Assembly (NCBI GenBank): GCA_002350705.1
Contig: DEFH01000004.1
Location: 5,062 to 24,778, forward strand
Direction: 5' to 3'
DNA from: Ruminococcaceae bacterium UBA2857
Lineage (GTDB): Bacteria; Bacillota; Clostridia; Oscillospirales; Acutalibacteraceae
DNA length: 19,717 bases
Part shown: positions 5,953-13,978 of the stretch, one piece after another
Numbering within the stretch: the first letter of the stretch is position 1
Layout: each line of letters opens with the position of its first letter
The notes under the pieces: model-generated
Databases searched by the model: none
The model's input: the letters and a program-made list of their open reading frames with translations, nothing else
Told to the model about the DNA's origin: nothing
Made by a program: the position numbers and the translations under genes

Positions 5953-8900
5953 ATGCAGGAATGGAAAAACAGCCTTTACAGTCCGTCTTTTGAACATGAT
6001 AACTGCGGAATCGGAGCTGTCGTAAACATCAAGGGTATCAAATCCCATCAAACTTTGACAGATGCACTTACCATTGTAGAAACTCTGGAGCATCGTGCCG
6101 GAAAGGATGCCGATGGTAAAACCGGTGACGGTGTCGGTATTCTGGTACAGATTTCACATAAATTTTTCCGGAAAGCAGCCCTTGCCATTGGCATAGACGG
6201 TCTTACAGAGAGAGATTATGCGGTCGGAATGTTTTTCTTTCCGCAGAAGGAGCTTCCGAGAAATCAGGCCAAGAAAATGTTTGAAATCATCGCTCGGAAA
6301 GAAGGACTGGAAGTGCTTGGTTGGAGAAACGTTCCCTCCAATACCAATGCTATCGGTCAGAGAGCGATTGACTGTATGCCGAATATCCAGCAGTGCTTTA
6401 TCAAACGCCCCGACGGTGTGAAAAAAGGCATTGACTTTGACAGAAAATTATATGTTGCCAGACGTGTTTTTGAGCAGAGCAATGAAGATACTTATGTTGT
6501 CTCCCTCTCCAGCAGAACCATTGTCTATAAAGGAATGTTCTTGGTCGGGGATTTGAGAAACTTTTTCCTTGACCTGCAGGACGAGGATTTTGAAACAGCC
6601 ATTGCTATGGTACATTCGAGATTTTCCACCAACACCAACCCAAGCTGGCAGAGAGCCCATCCCAACAGAATGATTGTGCATAACGGCGAAATCAACACCA
6701 TCAAAGGCAATGCCGATAAAATGCTCGCACGAGAGGAAACCATGCAGTCGGAACACCTCAAAGGTGATTTGTACAAGGTGATCCCTGTTGTCAATACAGA
6801 GGGATCCGACTCGGCAATGCTTGACAATACATTGGAATTCCTTGTCATGAGCGGCATGGAACTGCCTTTGGCCGTCATGATTACCATTCCGGAGCCTTGG
6901 GACAGAAACCACACCATGAGCCGTCACAAAAGAGATTTCTATCAATACTATGCTACCATGATGGAACCCTGGGACGGTCCTGCGTCTATCCTGTTTTCAG
7001 ACGGCGATGTCATGGGAGCGGTGCTTGACAGAAACGGTCTGCGTCCGTCAAGATACTATATCACAGATGACGGCAATCTGATACTTTCTTCAGAAGTGGG
7101 GGCTTTGGAAGTGCCTGCCGAAAAAATCGTTGTCAAGGAAAGACTCAGACCGGGTAAAATGCTTTTAGTCGATACCGTCAAGGGCAGAGTGATTGATGAT
7201 GACGAAATCAAAGAATATTATGCTTCCAGACAGCCTTACGGAGAATGGCTCGACAGTAACCTTGTCAAGCTGAAAAATCTGAAAATCCCTAACGCAAAAG
7301 TGCATGAACATCACCGTGAGGAACGTCAGAAACTGCAAAAAGCCTTTGGTTATACCTATGAGGAAATCATGAAAGAGATTCTCCCTATGGCACAAAACGG
7401 CAGTGAACCCATTACCTCTATGGGCATTGATACACCGCTCGCTGTGCTCTCCAAACAGCCGCAGCCTCTTTTCAATTATTTCAAACAGCTTTTTGCACAA
7501 GTCACCAACCCTCCCATTGACGCTATCCGAGAGGAAATTGTTACTTCTACCACTGTCTATATCGGTGAGGACGGCAACATTCTGGAAGAAAAACCCGAAA
7601 ACTGCAAGGTTATCAAAATTCATAATCCGATTCTCACATCAACCGATATTCTGAAACTCAAAAACATGAAGGTCAGCGGCTTTAAAGTTGCCGTTATCCC
7701 TATCCTTTACTATAAAAACACCCGTCTTTCCAAGGCAATCAAACACTTATTCCTCGAAGCAGACAAAGCCTATAATGACGGTGCGAATATTTTGATTCTG
7801 TCTGACAGGGGCGTGGATGAAAATCATCTTGCAATACCGTCACTTCTGGCCGTTTCCGCCCTGCACAGACATCTTGTTGCCACCAAAAGAAGAACCTCTC
7901 TTGCTGTTGTTCTGGAAAGCGGTGAACCCAGAACGGTTCATCATTTCGCAACGCTTTTGGGATATGGTGCCAGTGCCGTCAACCCCTATCTTGCACAGGA
8001 AACGATTCACGAACTCATTCATGATGACCTGCTGGACAAGGATTATTATGCCGCAGTGGATGACTACAATGATGCGATTCTTCACGGCATTGTCAAAATT
8101 GCTTCTAAAATGGGTATCTCTACCATACAGTCCTATCAGGGCTCACAGATATTTGAGGCTGTCGGCATCGGAAAAGATGTCATTGACGAATATTTCACCG
8201 GCACTGTCAGCAGAATCGGCGGTATCACTCTGGAAGACATTGAAAAAAATGTTGACAGACTGCATACTTCTGCCTTTGATCCGCTGAGTCTCGAAACCAA
8301 TCCCGAAATCGTCTCCCGCGGCGACCATAAATTCCGCAGCGGCAAGGAAGAACACCTCTATAATCCTCAGACAATCCACACGCTGCAGACTGCCGCAAGA
8401 ACAGAAAATTACGATTTGTTCAAATCCTATTCCAAAATGCTCACGGAAGAAATGGGCACCATGAATATTCGTGGACTGCTGGATTTCAACTATGCCGAAA
8501 CTCCTGTTCCGATAGAGGAAGTCGAAAGCGTGGAAAGCATTGTCAGACGTTTTAAAACGGGTGCGATGTCCTATGGTTCTATCTCAGAGGAAGCACATGA
8601 AGCCTTGGCTCTTGCCATGAATATGCTCCACGGAAAATCCAACTCCGGTGAGGGCGGTGAAAGTGATGAGCGTCTTTTGACAAAAGGCTCTGACAATAAC
8701 CGCTGCTCTGCCATCAAACAGGTTGCCTCCGGCAGATTTGGTGTGACTTCCAAATATTTGACATCCGCCGATGAAATACAAATCAAAATGGCTCAGGGGG
8801 CTAAACCCGGTGAGGGCGGACATCTTCCCGGTAAAAAGGTGTATCCGTGGATTGCCAAAACAAGACATTCCACTCCGGGTGTATCACTGATTTCCCCTCC

Positions 8901-10479
8901 CCCACACCATGACATTTATTCCATTGAAGATTTAGCCCAATTAATTTATGACTTGAAAAATGCCAATAAAAAGGCCCGTATTTCCGTGAAACTCGTATCG
9001 GAATGTGGTGTTGGTACGGTTGCGGCAGGCGTTGCCAAAGCAGGTGCAGGCGTCATCCTGATTTCAGGCTATGACGGCGGTACGGGTGCCGCTCCCCAAA
9101 GCTCTATCCATCATGCAGGACTTCCCTGGGAACTCGGTCTGGCTGAGGCTCACCAGACTCTCATGATGAACAATCTGAGAAACAAGGTTGTCATTGAAAC
9201 CGACGGCAAACTCATGACAGGAAGAGATGTCGCCATAGCCGCTGTCCTCGGTGCGGAAGAATTCGGCTTTGCAACCGCTCCGCTCGTCACACTGGGCTGT
9301 GCCATGATGAGAGTCTGTAATTTAGACACCTGTCCTTTTGGCGTGGCTACACAGAATCCCGAACTCCGCAAAAGATTTGCCGGCAAACCCGAATATGTTG
9401 TCAACTTCATGAAGTTCATTGCACAGGAACTGAGAGAATATATGTCAAAACTGGGTGTCAGAACCGTGGATGAACTGGTCGGCAGAGTCGATCTGCTCAA
9501 AGCAAAGGACAATCTCTCTGACAGGGAGAAACAGATTGACATCAGCAAAATTCTCGGCAGTGCAGGATATGAACCCGTCAGCTATACACAAAAAAGCAGT
9601 TATGATTTCAAACTCGAAGAAACGCTTGATGAAAAAGTACTTCATGAAAAGCTGAAATCTGCTTTCAGAACACATTCTCCCAAAACCATCCGCATTGATG
9701 TCAAAAATACGGACCGTTCTCTCGGTACAGGCTTCGGCTCTGAAATCACACAGAAATTCGGTGACACCCTCAAAGACGACACTTACAAAGTGGTCTGTCA
9801 CGGCTCAGGCGGTCAGAGTTTTGGAGCATTCATTCCCAACGGTCTGACACTGGAACTTGTCGGTGACAGCAACGACTATTTCGGAAAAGGTCTTTCCGGC
9901 GGCAAACTTATTGTCTATCCGCCCGAAAAATCTCAGTTCAAACCCGAAGAAAATATTATTATCGGCAATGTTGCCCTGTACGGTGCTACCAGCGGAAAAG
10001 CTTTTATCAACGGTATTGCCGGTGAAAGATTCTGTGTCAGAAACTCCGGTGCCACAGCCGTCGTCGAGGGTGTCGGCGACCATGGATGCGAATATATGAC
10101 AGGAGGTTGTGTAGCCGTTCTCGGCAGAACAGGCAAAAACTTTGCCGCAGGTATGTCGGGCGGTACTGCCTATGTACTTGACGAGGACAGAGACTTATAT
10201 ATGAAACTCAACAAGGAACTGGTGCTTGTCACAGAAGTGACAGAAAAATCCGATGTCGAAAAGCTCAAAGAGCTTATCACGGAACATCTCAAGGAAACCC
10301 GTTCCCCCAAAGCCAACCACATTCTGGAACACTTCGAGGAATATCTGCCCAAATTCAAAAAGATTATTCCTCATGATTATAAAAAGATCGTTGAAGAAAT
10401 CGCCTCGATGGAGGCAAAGGGATATTCGCCCGAACAGGCAAGAATCGAGGCATTTTACAGCCTGACAGGTGAGAAGTAA
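5953..10479 (+). CDS. gltB: Glutamate synthase, large subunit
   Basis: The 1508-residue large subunit of GOGAT moves the amide nitrogen of glutamine to 2-oxoglutarate, yielding glutamate. Order: class-II glutaminase domain (about 18-430) with the expected mature N-terminal Cys18 in HDN-CGIGAVV after a 17-residue propeptide; central linking domain (about 470-750); FMN-binding synthase domain (about 790-1190) with PGEGGHLPGKKV and SGYDGGTGAAP; 3Fe-4S cysteines Cys1116, Cys1122 and Cys1127 (C-x5-C-x4-C); and the C-terminal glycine-rich GXGXG beta-helix (about 1230-1430). Length is normal. The ATG at 5953 is preferred to a TTG at 5947 because AAAGGAAG (5938-5945) is 7 bases upstream and the propeptide has usual size. 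It is co-transcribed with gltA, 14 bases away. Confidence 0.98.
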   Translation: MQEWKNSLYSPSFEHDNCGIGAVVNIKGIKSHQTLTDALTIVETLEHRAGKDADGKTGDGVGILVQISHKFFRKAALAIGIDGLTERDYAVGMFFFPQKELPRNQAKKMFEIIARKEGLEVLGWRNVPSNTNAIGQRAIDCMPNIQQCFIKRPDGVKKGIDFDRKLYVARRVFEQSNEDTYVVSLSSRTIVYKGMFLVGDLRNFFLDLQDEDFETAIAMVHSRFSTNTNPSWQRAHPNRMIVHNGEINTIKGNADKMLAREETMQSEHLKGDLYKVIPVVNTEGSDSAMLDNTLEFLVMSGMELPLAVMITIPEPWDRNHTMSRHKRDFYQYYATMMEPWDGPASILFSDGDVMGAVLDRNGLRPSRYYITDDGNLILSSEVGALEVPAEKIVVKERLRPGKMLLVDTVKGRVIDDDEIKEYYASRQPYGEWLDSNLVKLKNLKIPNAKVHEHHREERQKLQKAFGYTYEEIMKEILPMAQNGSEPITSMGIDTPLAVLSKQPQPLFNYFKQLFAQVTNPPIDAIREEIVTSTTVYIGEDGNILEEKPENCKVIKIHNPILTSTDILKLKNMKVSGFKVAVIPILYYKNTRLSKAIKHLFLEADKAYNDGANILILSDRGVDENHLAIPSLLAVSALHRHLVATKRRTSLAVVLESGEPRTVHHFATLLGYGASAVNPYLAQETIHELIHDDLLDKDYYAAVDDYNDAILHGIVKIASKMGISTIQSYQGSQIFEAVGIGKDVIDEYFTGTVSRIGGITLEDIEKNVDRLHTSAFDPLSLETNPEIVSRGDHKFRSGKEEHLYNPQTIHTLQTAARTENYDLFKSYSKMLTEEMGTMNIRGLLDFNYAETPVPIEEVESVESIVRRFKTGAMSYGSISEEAHEALALAMNMLHGKSNSGEGGESDERLLTKGSDNNRCSAIKQVASGRFGVTSKYLTSADEIQIKMAQGAKPGEGGHLPGKKVYPWIAKTRHSTPGVSLISPPPHHDIYSIEDLAQLIYDLKNANKKARISVKLVSECGVGTVAAGVAKAGAGVILISGYDGGTGAAPQSSIHHAGLPWELGLAEAHQTLMMNNLRNKVVIETDGKLMTGRDVAIAAVLGAEEFGFATAPLVTLGCAMMRVCNLDTCPFGVATQNPELRKRFAGKPEYVVNFMKFIAQELREYMSKLGVRTVDELVGRVDLLKAKDNLSDREKQIDISKILGSAGYEPVSYTQKSSYDFKLEETLDEKVLHEKLKSAFRTHSPKTIRIDVKNTDRSLGTGFGSEITQKFGDTLKDDTYKVVCHGSGGQSFGAFIPNGLTLELVGDSNDYFGKGLSGGKLIVYPPEKSQFKPEENIIIGNVALYGATSGKAFINGIAGERFCVRNSGATAVVEGVGDHGCEYMTGGCVAVLGRTGKNFAAGMSGGTAYVLDEDRDLYMKLNKELVLVTEVTEKSDVEKLKELITEHLKETRSPKANHILEHFEEYLPKFKKIIPHDYKKIVEEIASMEAKGYSPEQARIEAFYSLTGEK

Positions 10480-10493
10480 GGAGGAAAATTTCT

Positions 10494-11978
10494 ATGGGAA
10501 AGCCAACAGGTTTTTTGGAATACAACAGAAAGGATTGTCCTGCATACACTGTTCAGGAACGTATCAGCAATTATAACGAGTTTCACACCCCTCTGAATGA
10601 AAAAGAACAAAAACAACAGGCTTCCAGATGTATGGAATGTGGTGTACCATTCTGTCAGTCGGGCATGATGATCGGCGGAATGATGTCGGGATGTCCTTTG
10701 AACAATCTGATTCCCGAATGGAACGACCTTCTGTACAGGGGGGCATGGGAACTTGCCTATCAGCGACTCAAAATGACCAATAATTTTCCGGAATTCACGT
10801 CCCGTGTCTGTCCGGCACTGTGCGAAAAAGCGTGTACCTGCGGTGCCAATGGCGATGCCGTCACCGTCAGAAACAATGAGTATGCCATTATCGAAAAGGC
10901 CTATGCAGAGGGCTATGCCAAAGCCTCTCCACCGAAAGTCAGAACAGGAAAAACCGTTGCCGTCATTGGTTCGGGACCATCGGGACTTGCCGCAGCCGAC
11001 CAATTAAACAGACGCGGACACACTGTTACCGTATTTGAAAGAAGCGACCGTATTGGAGGACTGCTTATGTACGGTATTCCCAACATGAAATTGGAAAAAA
11101 CGGTCATTGACAGAAAAATCCATATCATGCAGCAAGAAGGTATCATTTTCAAAACAGGTGTCAATGTCGGAAAAGATGTTTCCGCAAAAGAAATTTCAGA
11201 AAAATACGACAGGGTTATCCTTGCGTGCGGTGCCTCTAATCCCCGTGATATCAATGCCGTAGGCAGAGATGCCAAAGGTATCTATTTTGCAGTGGATTTT
11301 CTGAAATCCACCACAAAAGCACTGCTGGACAACGGTTTGCAGGAGGGCACCTATATCAGTGCCAAAGACAAAAATGTTATGATCATCGGCGGCGGCGATA
11401 CGGGCAATGACTGTGTGGGAACTTGTGTGCGTCATGGTGCGAAAAGTGTTGTTCAGCTTGAAATGATGCCCAAACTCCCCGATACCCGTGCGGAAAATAA
11501 TCCCTGGCCGCAGTGGCCCCGTGTCTGCAAGACAGATTACGGTCAGGAAGAGGCTATCGCTGTATACGGCAGTGATCCGAGAATCTATCAGACCACTGTC
11601 AAAGAGTTTCTCAAAAATGAGAACGGTGAATTAACAGGTGCGGTTCTTGTCAGTCTCAAAGCAGAAAAAGATCCTGTCAGCGGCAGACTTGTCATGAAAG
11701 AAACAGAGGGTACAGAGCGTACCGTTGATGTGGAACTGGTACTGATAGCGGCAGGTTTTCTGGGCAGTGAAAACTATATCACGCAAGCTTTTGAAGTCGA
11801 AACCGATAACCGCACCAATGTCAAAACTTCCCCCAATTCCCATCAGACCAATATCGAAAATATCTTTACGGCAGGCGATATGCACAGTGGTCAGTCTCTT
11901 GTTGTCAGAGCCATCAGAGACGGCAGAGACTGTGCCAAAGAAGTAGATTTGAGTCTCATGGGCTATACCAATCTCTGA
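10494..11978 (+). CDS. gltD: Glutamate synthase, small subunit (NADPH)
   Basis: This 494-residue flavoprotein oxidises NAD(P)H and passes electrons through 4Fe-4S centres to the large subunit. The N-terminal part (about 1-150) has the cysteine sets CMECGVPFC (46-54), SGCPLNN and CPALCEKAC (106-114). The FAD-binding GSGPSGLAAADQL motif begins near residue 159, with GGLLMYGIPNMKL after it. The NAD(P)H-binding motif is GGGDTGNDC (about 290). FTAGDMHSGQSLVVRAI near the C-terminus closes the FAD site. AAGGAGG overlaps the gltB stop, so the two are coupled. Known as gltD in enteric bacteria and gltA in some Gram-positives. No strong terminator was seen after it, and the next promoter starts within about 10 bases. 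Confidence 0.97.
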   Translation: MGKPTGFLEYNRKDCPAYTVQERISNYNEFHTPLNEKEQKQQASRCMECGVPFCQSGMMIGGMMSGCPLNNLIPEWNDLLYRGAWELAYQRLKMTNNFPEFTSRVCPALCEKACTCGANGDAVTVRNNEYAIIEKAYAEGYAKASPPKVRTGKTVAVIGSGPSGLAAADQLNRRGHTVTVFERSDRIGGLLMYGIPNMKLEKTVIDRKIHIMQQEGIIFKTGVNVGKDVSAKEISEKYDRVILACGASNPRDINAVGRDAKGIYFAVDFLKSTTKALLDNGLQEGTYISAKDKNVMIIGGGDTGNDCVGTCVRHGAKSVVQLEMMPKLPDTRAENNPWPQWPRVCKTDYGQEEAIAVYGSDPRIYQTTVKEFLKNENGELTGAVLVSLKAEKDPVSGRLVMKETEGTERTVDVELVLIAAGFLGSENYITQAFEVETDNRTNVKTSPNSHQTNIENIFTAGDMHSGQSLVVRAIRDGRDCAKEVDLSLMGYTNL

Positions 11979-11987
11979 TAAAAAAGA

Positions 11988-12016
11988 TAGTCAAATCAGG
12001 CAGAATATGTTATAAT
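11988..12016 (+). promoter_or_regulatory. Promoter of the GNAT-methyltransferase pair
   Basis: The -10 TATAAT (12011-12016) is perfect and extended by TG at 12008-12009. A weak -35 TAGTCA lies 17 bases upstream (11988-11993). Extended -10 promoters tolerate poor -35 boxes. It sits right after the gltD stop, so the pair can be read alone or by read-through. Confidence 0.65.
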
Positions 12017-12078
12017 CAGAATCAGAAATGGGAATTTTTCCATTTTCAATTTTCTATGATTTAGGGGTGTCTGATAAA

Positions 12079-12603
12079 ATGATACGAATGATAAAAGCTG
12101 GTTCCGAAAACCAAAATGATTGGATCACCGTCCGTCTTGCGATGCTCAGAGAAGTTAACCATTTACCCGAAAGCTATCAATTTCCCGATTCTTTTGTCAA
12201 AAGCTGCTGTGACTATTTTGAAAACGGTCACCAGACAACCGTTTTAGCCTATGATGACGACAAGATTATCGGATGTGCCACACTCTGCTATTTGAATCTG
12301 CTGCCCACATTCGACCATCCTACAGGCCGGAGAGCCCATTTAATGAACGTATATACACAAAAAGAATTCCGCAAACAAGGCATTGCATCCACTATGCTGT
12401 ATCTTCTGACAGAAGAAGCAAAAGAAAACGGTGTGACGGAAATTACCCTTGATGCTACCGAACACGGTAAGGGACTCTATCAGAAATACGGCTTTGTCAA
12501 ATCGGAAGAATGTATGGTGCTGAATTTCCGTGAGCAGCTGAAAAAAAACATTGAACGCTATGAAAAATTCGGCTGCAAACCTTACGGACACTGTGGAGAA
12601 TAA
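12079..12603 (+). CDS. GNAT family N-acetyltransferase
   Basis: The 174-residue protein has a GNAT fold, transferring an acyl group from acyl-CoA to an unidentified amine. The CoA pyrophosphate-binding motif is EFRKQGIASTML (about residues 96-107), preceded by the strand HLMNVYT. The C-terminal GKGLYQKYGFVKSEECMVLNF is the usual motif B region. The ATG at 12079 follows AGGGG (12063-12067). An in-frame ATG at 12028 would add 17 hydrophobic residues outside the fold and lacks a good ribosome site, but is not excluded. It overlaps functionally with the methyltransferase 2 bases downstream. Substrate unknown. Confidence 0.88.
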   Translation: MIRMIKAGSENQNDWITVRLAMLREVNHLPESYQFPDSFVKSCCDYFENGHQTTVLAYDDDKIIGCATLCYLNLLPTFDHPTGRRAHLMNVYTQKEFRKQGIASTMLYLLTEEAKENGVTEITLDATEHGKGLYQKYGFVKSEECMVLNFREQLKKNIERYEKFGCKPYGHCGE

Positions 12604-12605
12604 AC

Positions 12606-13418
12606 ATGGAAATCAGAGACAGCCGCATTGACGGCGGAAAGGCATTTGACTGGGGCAGAGTTTCCGATGATTATGCCAGGTACAGAGATATTTATCCGAG
12701 GGAATTCTATCAGAAAATTGCGGATATGGGTTTATGTGTCAGCGGTCAGAAAGTGCTGGATTTGGGAACGGGAACAGGTGTTCTGCCAAGAAATATGTAT
12801 CCTTTCGGTGCGGAATGGACCGGTACGGACATTTCTCCCGAACAGATACAACAGGCAAAAATGCTTGCTCAACAGCACCACATGGACATTGATTTTCGAG
12901 CTGTCAGTGCCGAAAACATGGTTTTTTCGGAAAAGTCATTTGATGTTGTGACAGCCTGCCAGTGCTTCTGGTACTTTGACCATGCCAAAGTTGCCCCTAT
13001 CCTGCATGACATTCTCAAAGACAGCGGAAAGCTGCTGATATTATACATGGCATGGCTTCCGTTTGAAGATAAAATTGCCGGTGCAAGCGAAAATCTGGTA
13101 CTGAAATACAATCCCAAATGGTCGGGTGCCGGAGAAACAAGAAAACCCATTGCCATTCCGGATATGGTTTTGAAATATTTCCGTCCGGAACGGCATGAAG
13201 AATATACGTTAAAAGTCCCGTTTACAAGAGAAGCCTGGCACGGACGCATGAAGGCCTGCCGAGGAATCGGAGCGTCTCTTTCAAAAGAAGAGATTTCCCT
13301 GTGGGAAAAAGAACATCTTTCCCTGCTTACACAAATTGCTCCCGATACCTTTGATATTCTGCATTATGCCGCTTATGCCGTTCTGTCACCGATTCCCCGC
13401 TCAACAGAATACCGATAA
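12606..13418 (+). CDS. Class I SAM-dependent methyltransferase
   Basis: The 270-residue cytoplasmic methyltransferase has motif I VLDLGTGTGVLP (about residues 50-61) for S-adenosylmethionine, the acidic residue after strand 2 in GTDISPEQI, and motif post-I/II SFDVVTACQCFWYFD (about 112-126). This is the Methyltransf_11/25 type seen in small-molecule methyltransferases. It starts 2 bases after the GNAT stop, with GGAG inside the GNAT end, so the two are translationally coupled and may act on the same substrate. Which substrate cannot be told. A hairpin follows the stop. Confidence 0.88.
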   Translation: MEIRDSRIDGGKAFDWGRVSDDYARYRDIYPREFYQKIADMGLCVSGQKVLDLGTGTGVLPRNMYPFGAEWTGTDISPEQIQQAKMLAQQHHMDIDFRAVSAENMVFSEKSFDVVTACQCFWYFDHAKVAPILHDILKDSGKLLILYMAWLPFEDKIAGASENLVLKYNPKWSGAGETRKPIAIPDMVLKYFRPERHEEYTLKVPFTREAWHGRMKACRGIGASLSKEEISLWEKEHLSLLTQIAPDTFDILHYAAYAVLSPIPRSTEYR

Positions 13419-13425
13419 AATATCG

Positions 13426-13463
13426 GCAGCTATACGAAAAGCCCGTATAGCTGCATTTCTATT
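13426..13463 (+). terminator. Probable terminator after the methyltransferase gene
   Basis: GCAGCTATACG (13426-13436) and CGTATAGCTGC (13444-13454) form a perfect 11-bp stem with a 7-base loop. The following ATTTCTATT is a poor T-tract, so termination may be incomplete. A smaller hairpin, CCGATA/TATCGG, lies just before it over the stop codon. Confidence 0.65.
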
Positions 13464-13490
13464 GCCAAAAAAGGATAGTTATGATACAAT
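13462..13490 (+). promoter_or_regulatory. Promoter of the gtrA-yfhO pair
   Basis: TTGCCA (13462-13467) and TACAAT (13485-13490) are 17 bases apart, each one base from consensus. It lies directly after the terminator-like hairpin and about 45 bases before the GtrA-like gene. Confidence 0.75.
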
Positions 13491-13533
13491 AAAAATACTA
13501 TAAAAATGTCGCGACGGAACAGGAGAATGCAGA

Positions 13534-13965
13534 TTGAAAAGAGATTGGTCGGATTTACTGAAAAAAGCCCTTCAGTTTTTTCTGACATCGGGACTGGGCT
13601 TTTTGATGGACTTTGCGGTATATATCATTCTGACACAGTGCCTTGACAGGAATGTCATGACAGCCAACTGTTTCAGTTCGCTGGTTGGGGCCAGCTTTGT
13701 TTTTGCCGTATCGACTCACAGGATATTTGTTAAAAAAGAAAACGGTCTGCCGCTTTATATCAAATATATTCTATATATTATCTATCAGCTTGTGCTGATT
13801 TTTCTGGTATCGGCAGCGGGAGAATGGCTGGACAGTGTGATTCATTACCTCTTTGCAGCCGAGCTGATTCTGACATACAGCAAGCTGATTTGCAAAATCA
13901 TCATTACCCCTGTCACAATGACCTGCAACTTCTTTGTGACAAGGTTTATTACAGAAAAAATTTAG
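13534..13965 (+). CDS. GtrA-like membrane protein
   Basis: The 143-residue integral membrane protein has four predicted helices (about 10-32, 40-61, 71-92, 112-135). The pattern fits the GtrA family (FFLTSGLGFLMDFAVYIIL at the start, THRIFVKKEN after helix 2, CNFFVTRFITEKI at the end). GtrA-like proteins are thought to flip or hand over undecaprenyl-linked sugars for cell-envelope glycosylation. It starts at TTG (13534), 8 bases after AGGAG (13521-13525). An ATG at 13527 is out of frame and too close to the ribosome site. The downstream gene's AGGAGG overlaps its stop, so they are coupled. No glycosyltransferase of CsbB type is in this window. Confidence 0.88.
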   Translation: MKRDWSDLLKKALQFFLTSGLGFLMDFAVYIILTQCLDRNVMTANCFSSLVGASFVFAVSTHRIFVKKENGLPLYIKYILYIIYQLVLIFLVSAAGEWLDSVIHYLFAAELILTYSKLICKIIITPVTMTCNFFVTRFITEKI

Positions 13966-13978
13966 GAGGGCTGCTCTG

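Noticed and set aside
6448..6945. 165-codon minus-strand ORF inside gltB, with similar ones at 7165-7623 and 9445-9801
   Set aside because: gltB is continuous and well conserved in the + frame. The antisense ORFs lack ribosome sites and recognisable domains.
10455..11003. 182-codon minus-strand ORF over the gltB-gltD junction
   Set aside because: It runs antisense to the iron-sulfur region of gltD and matches nothing I recognise.
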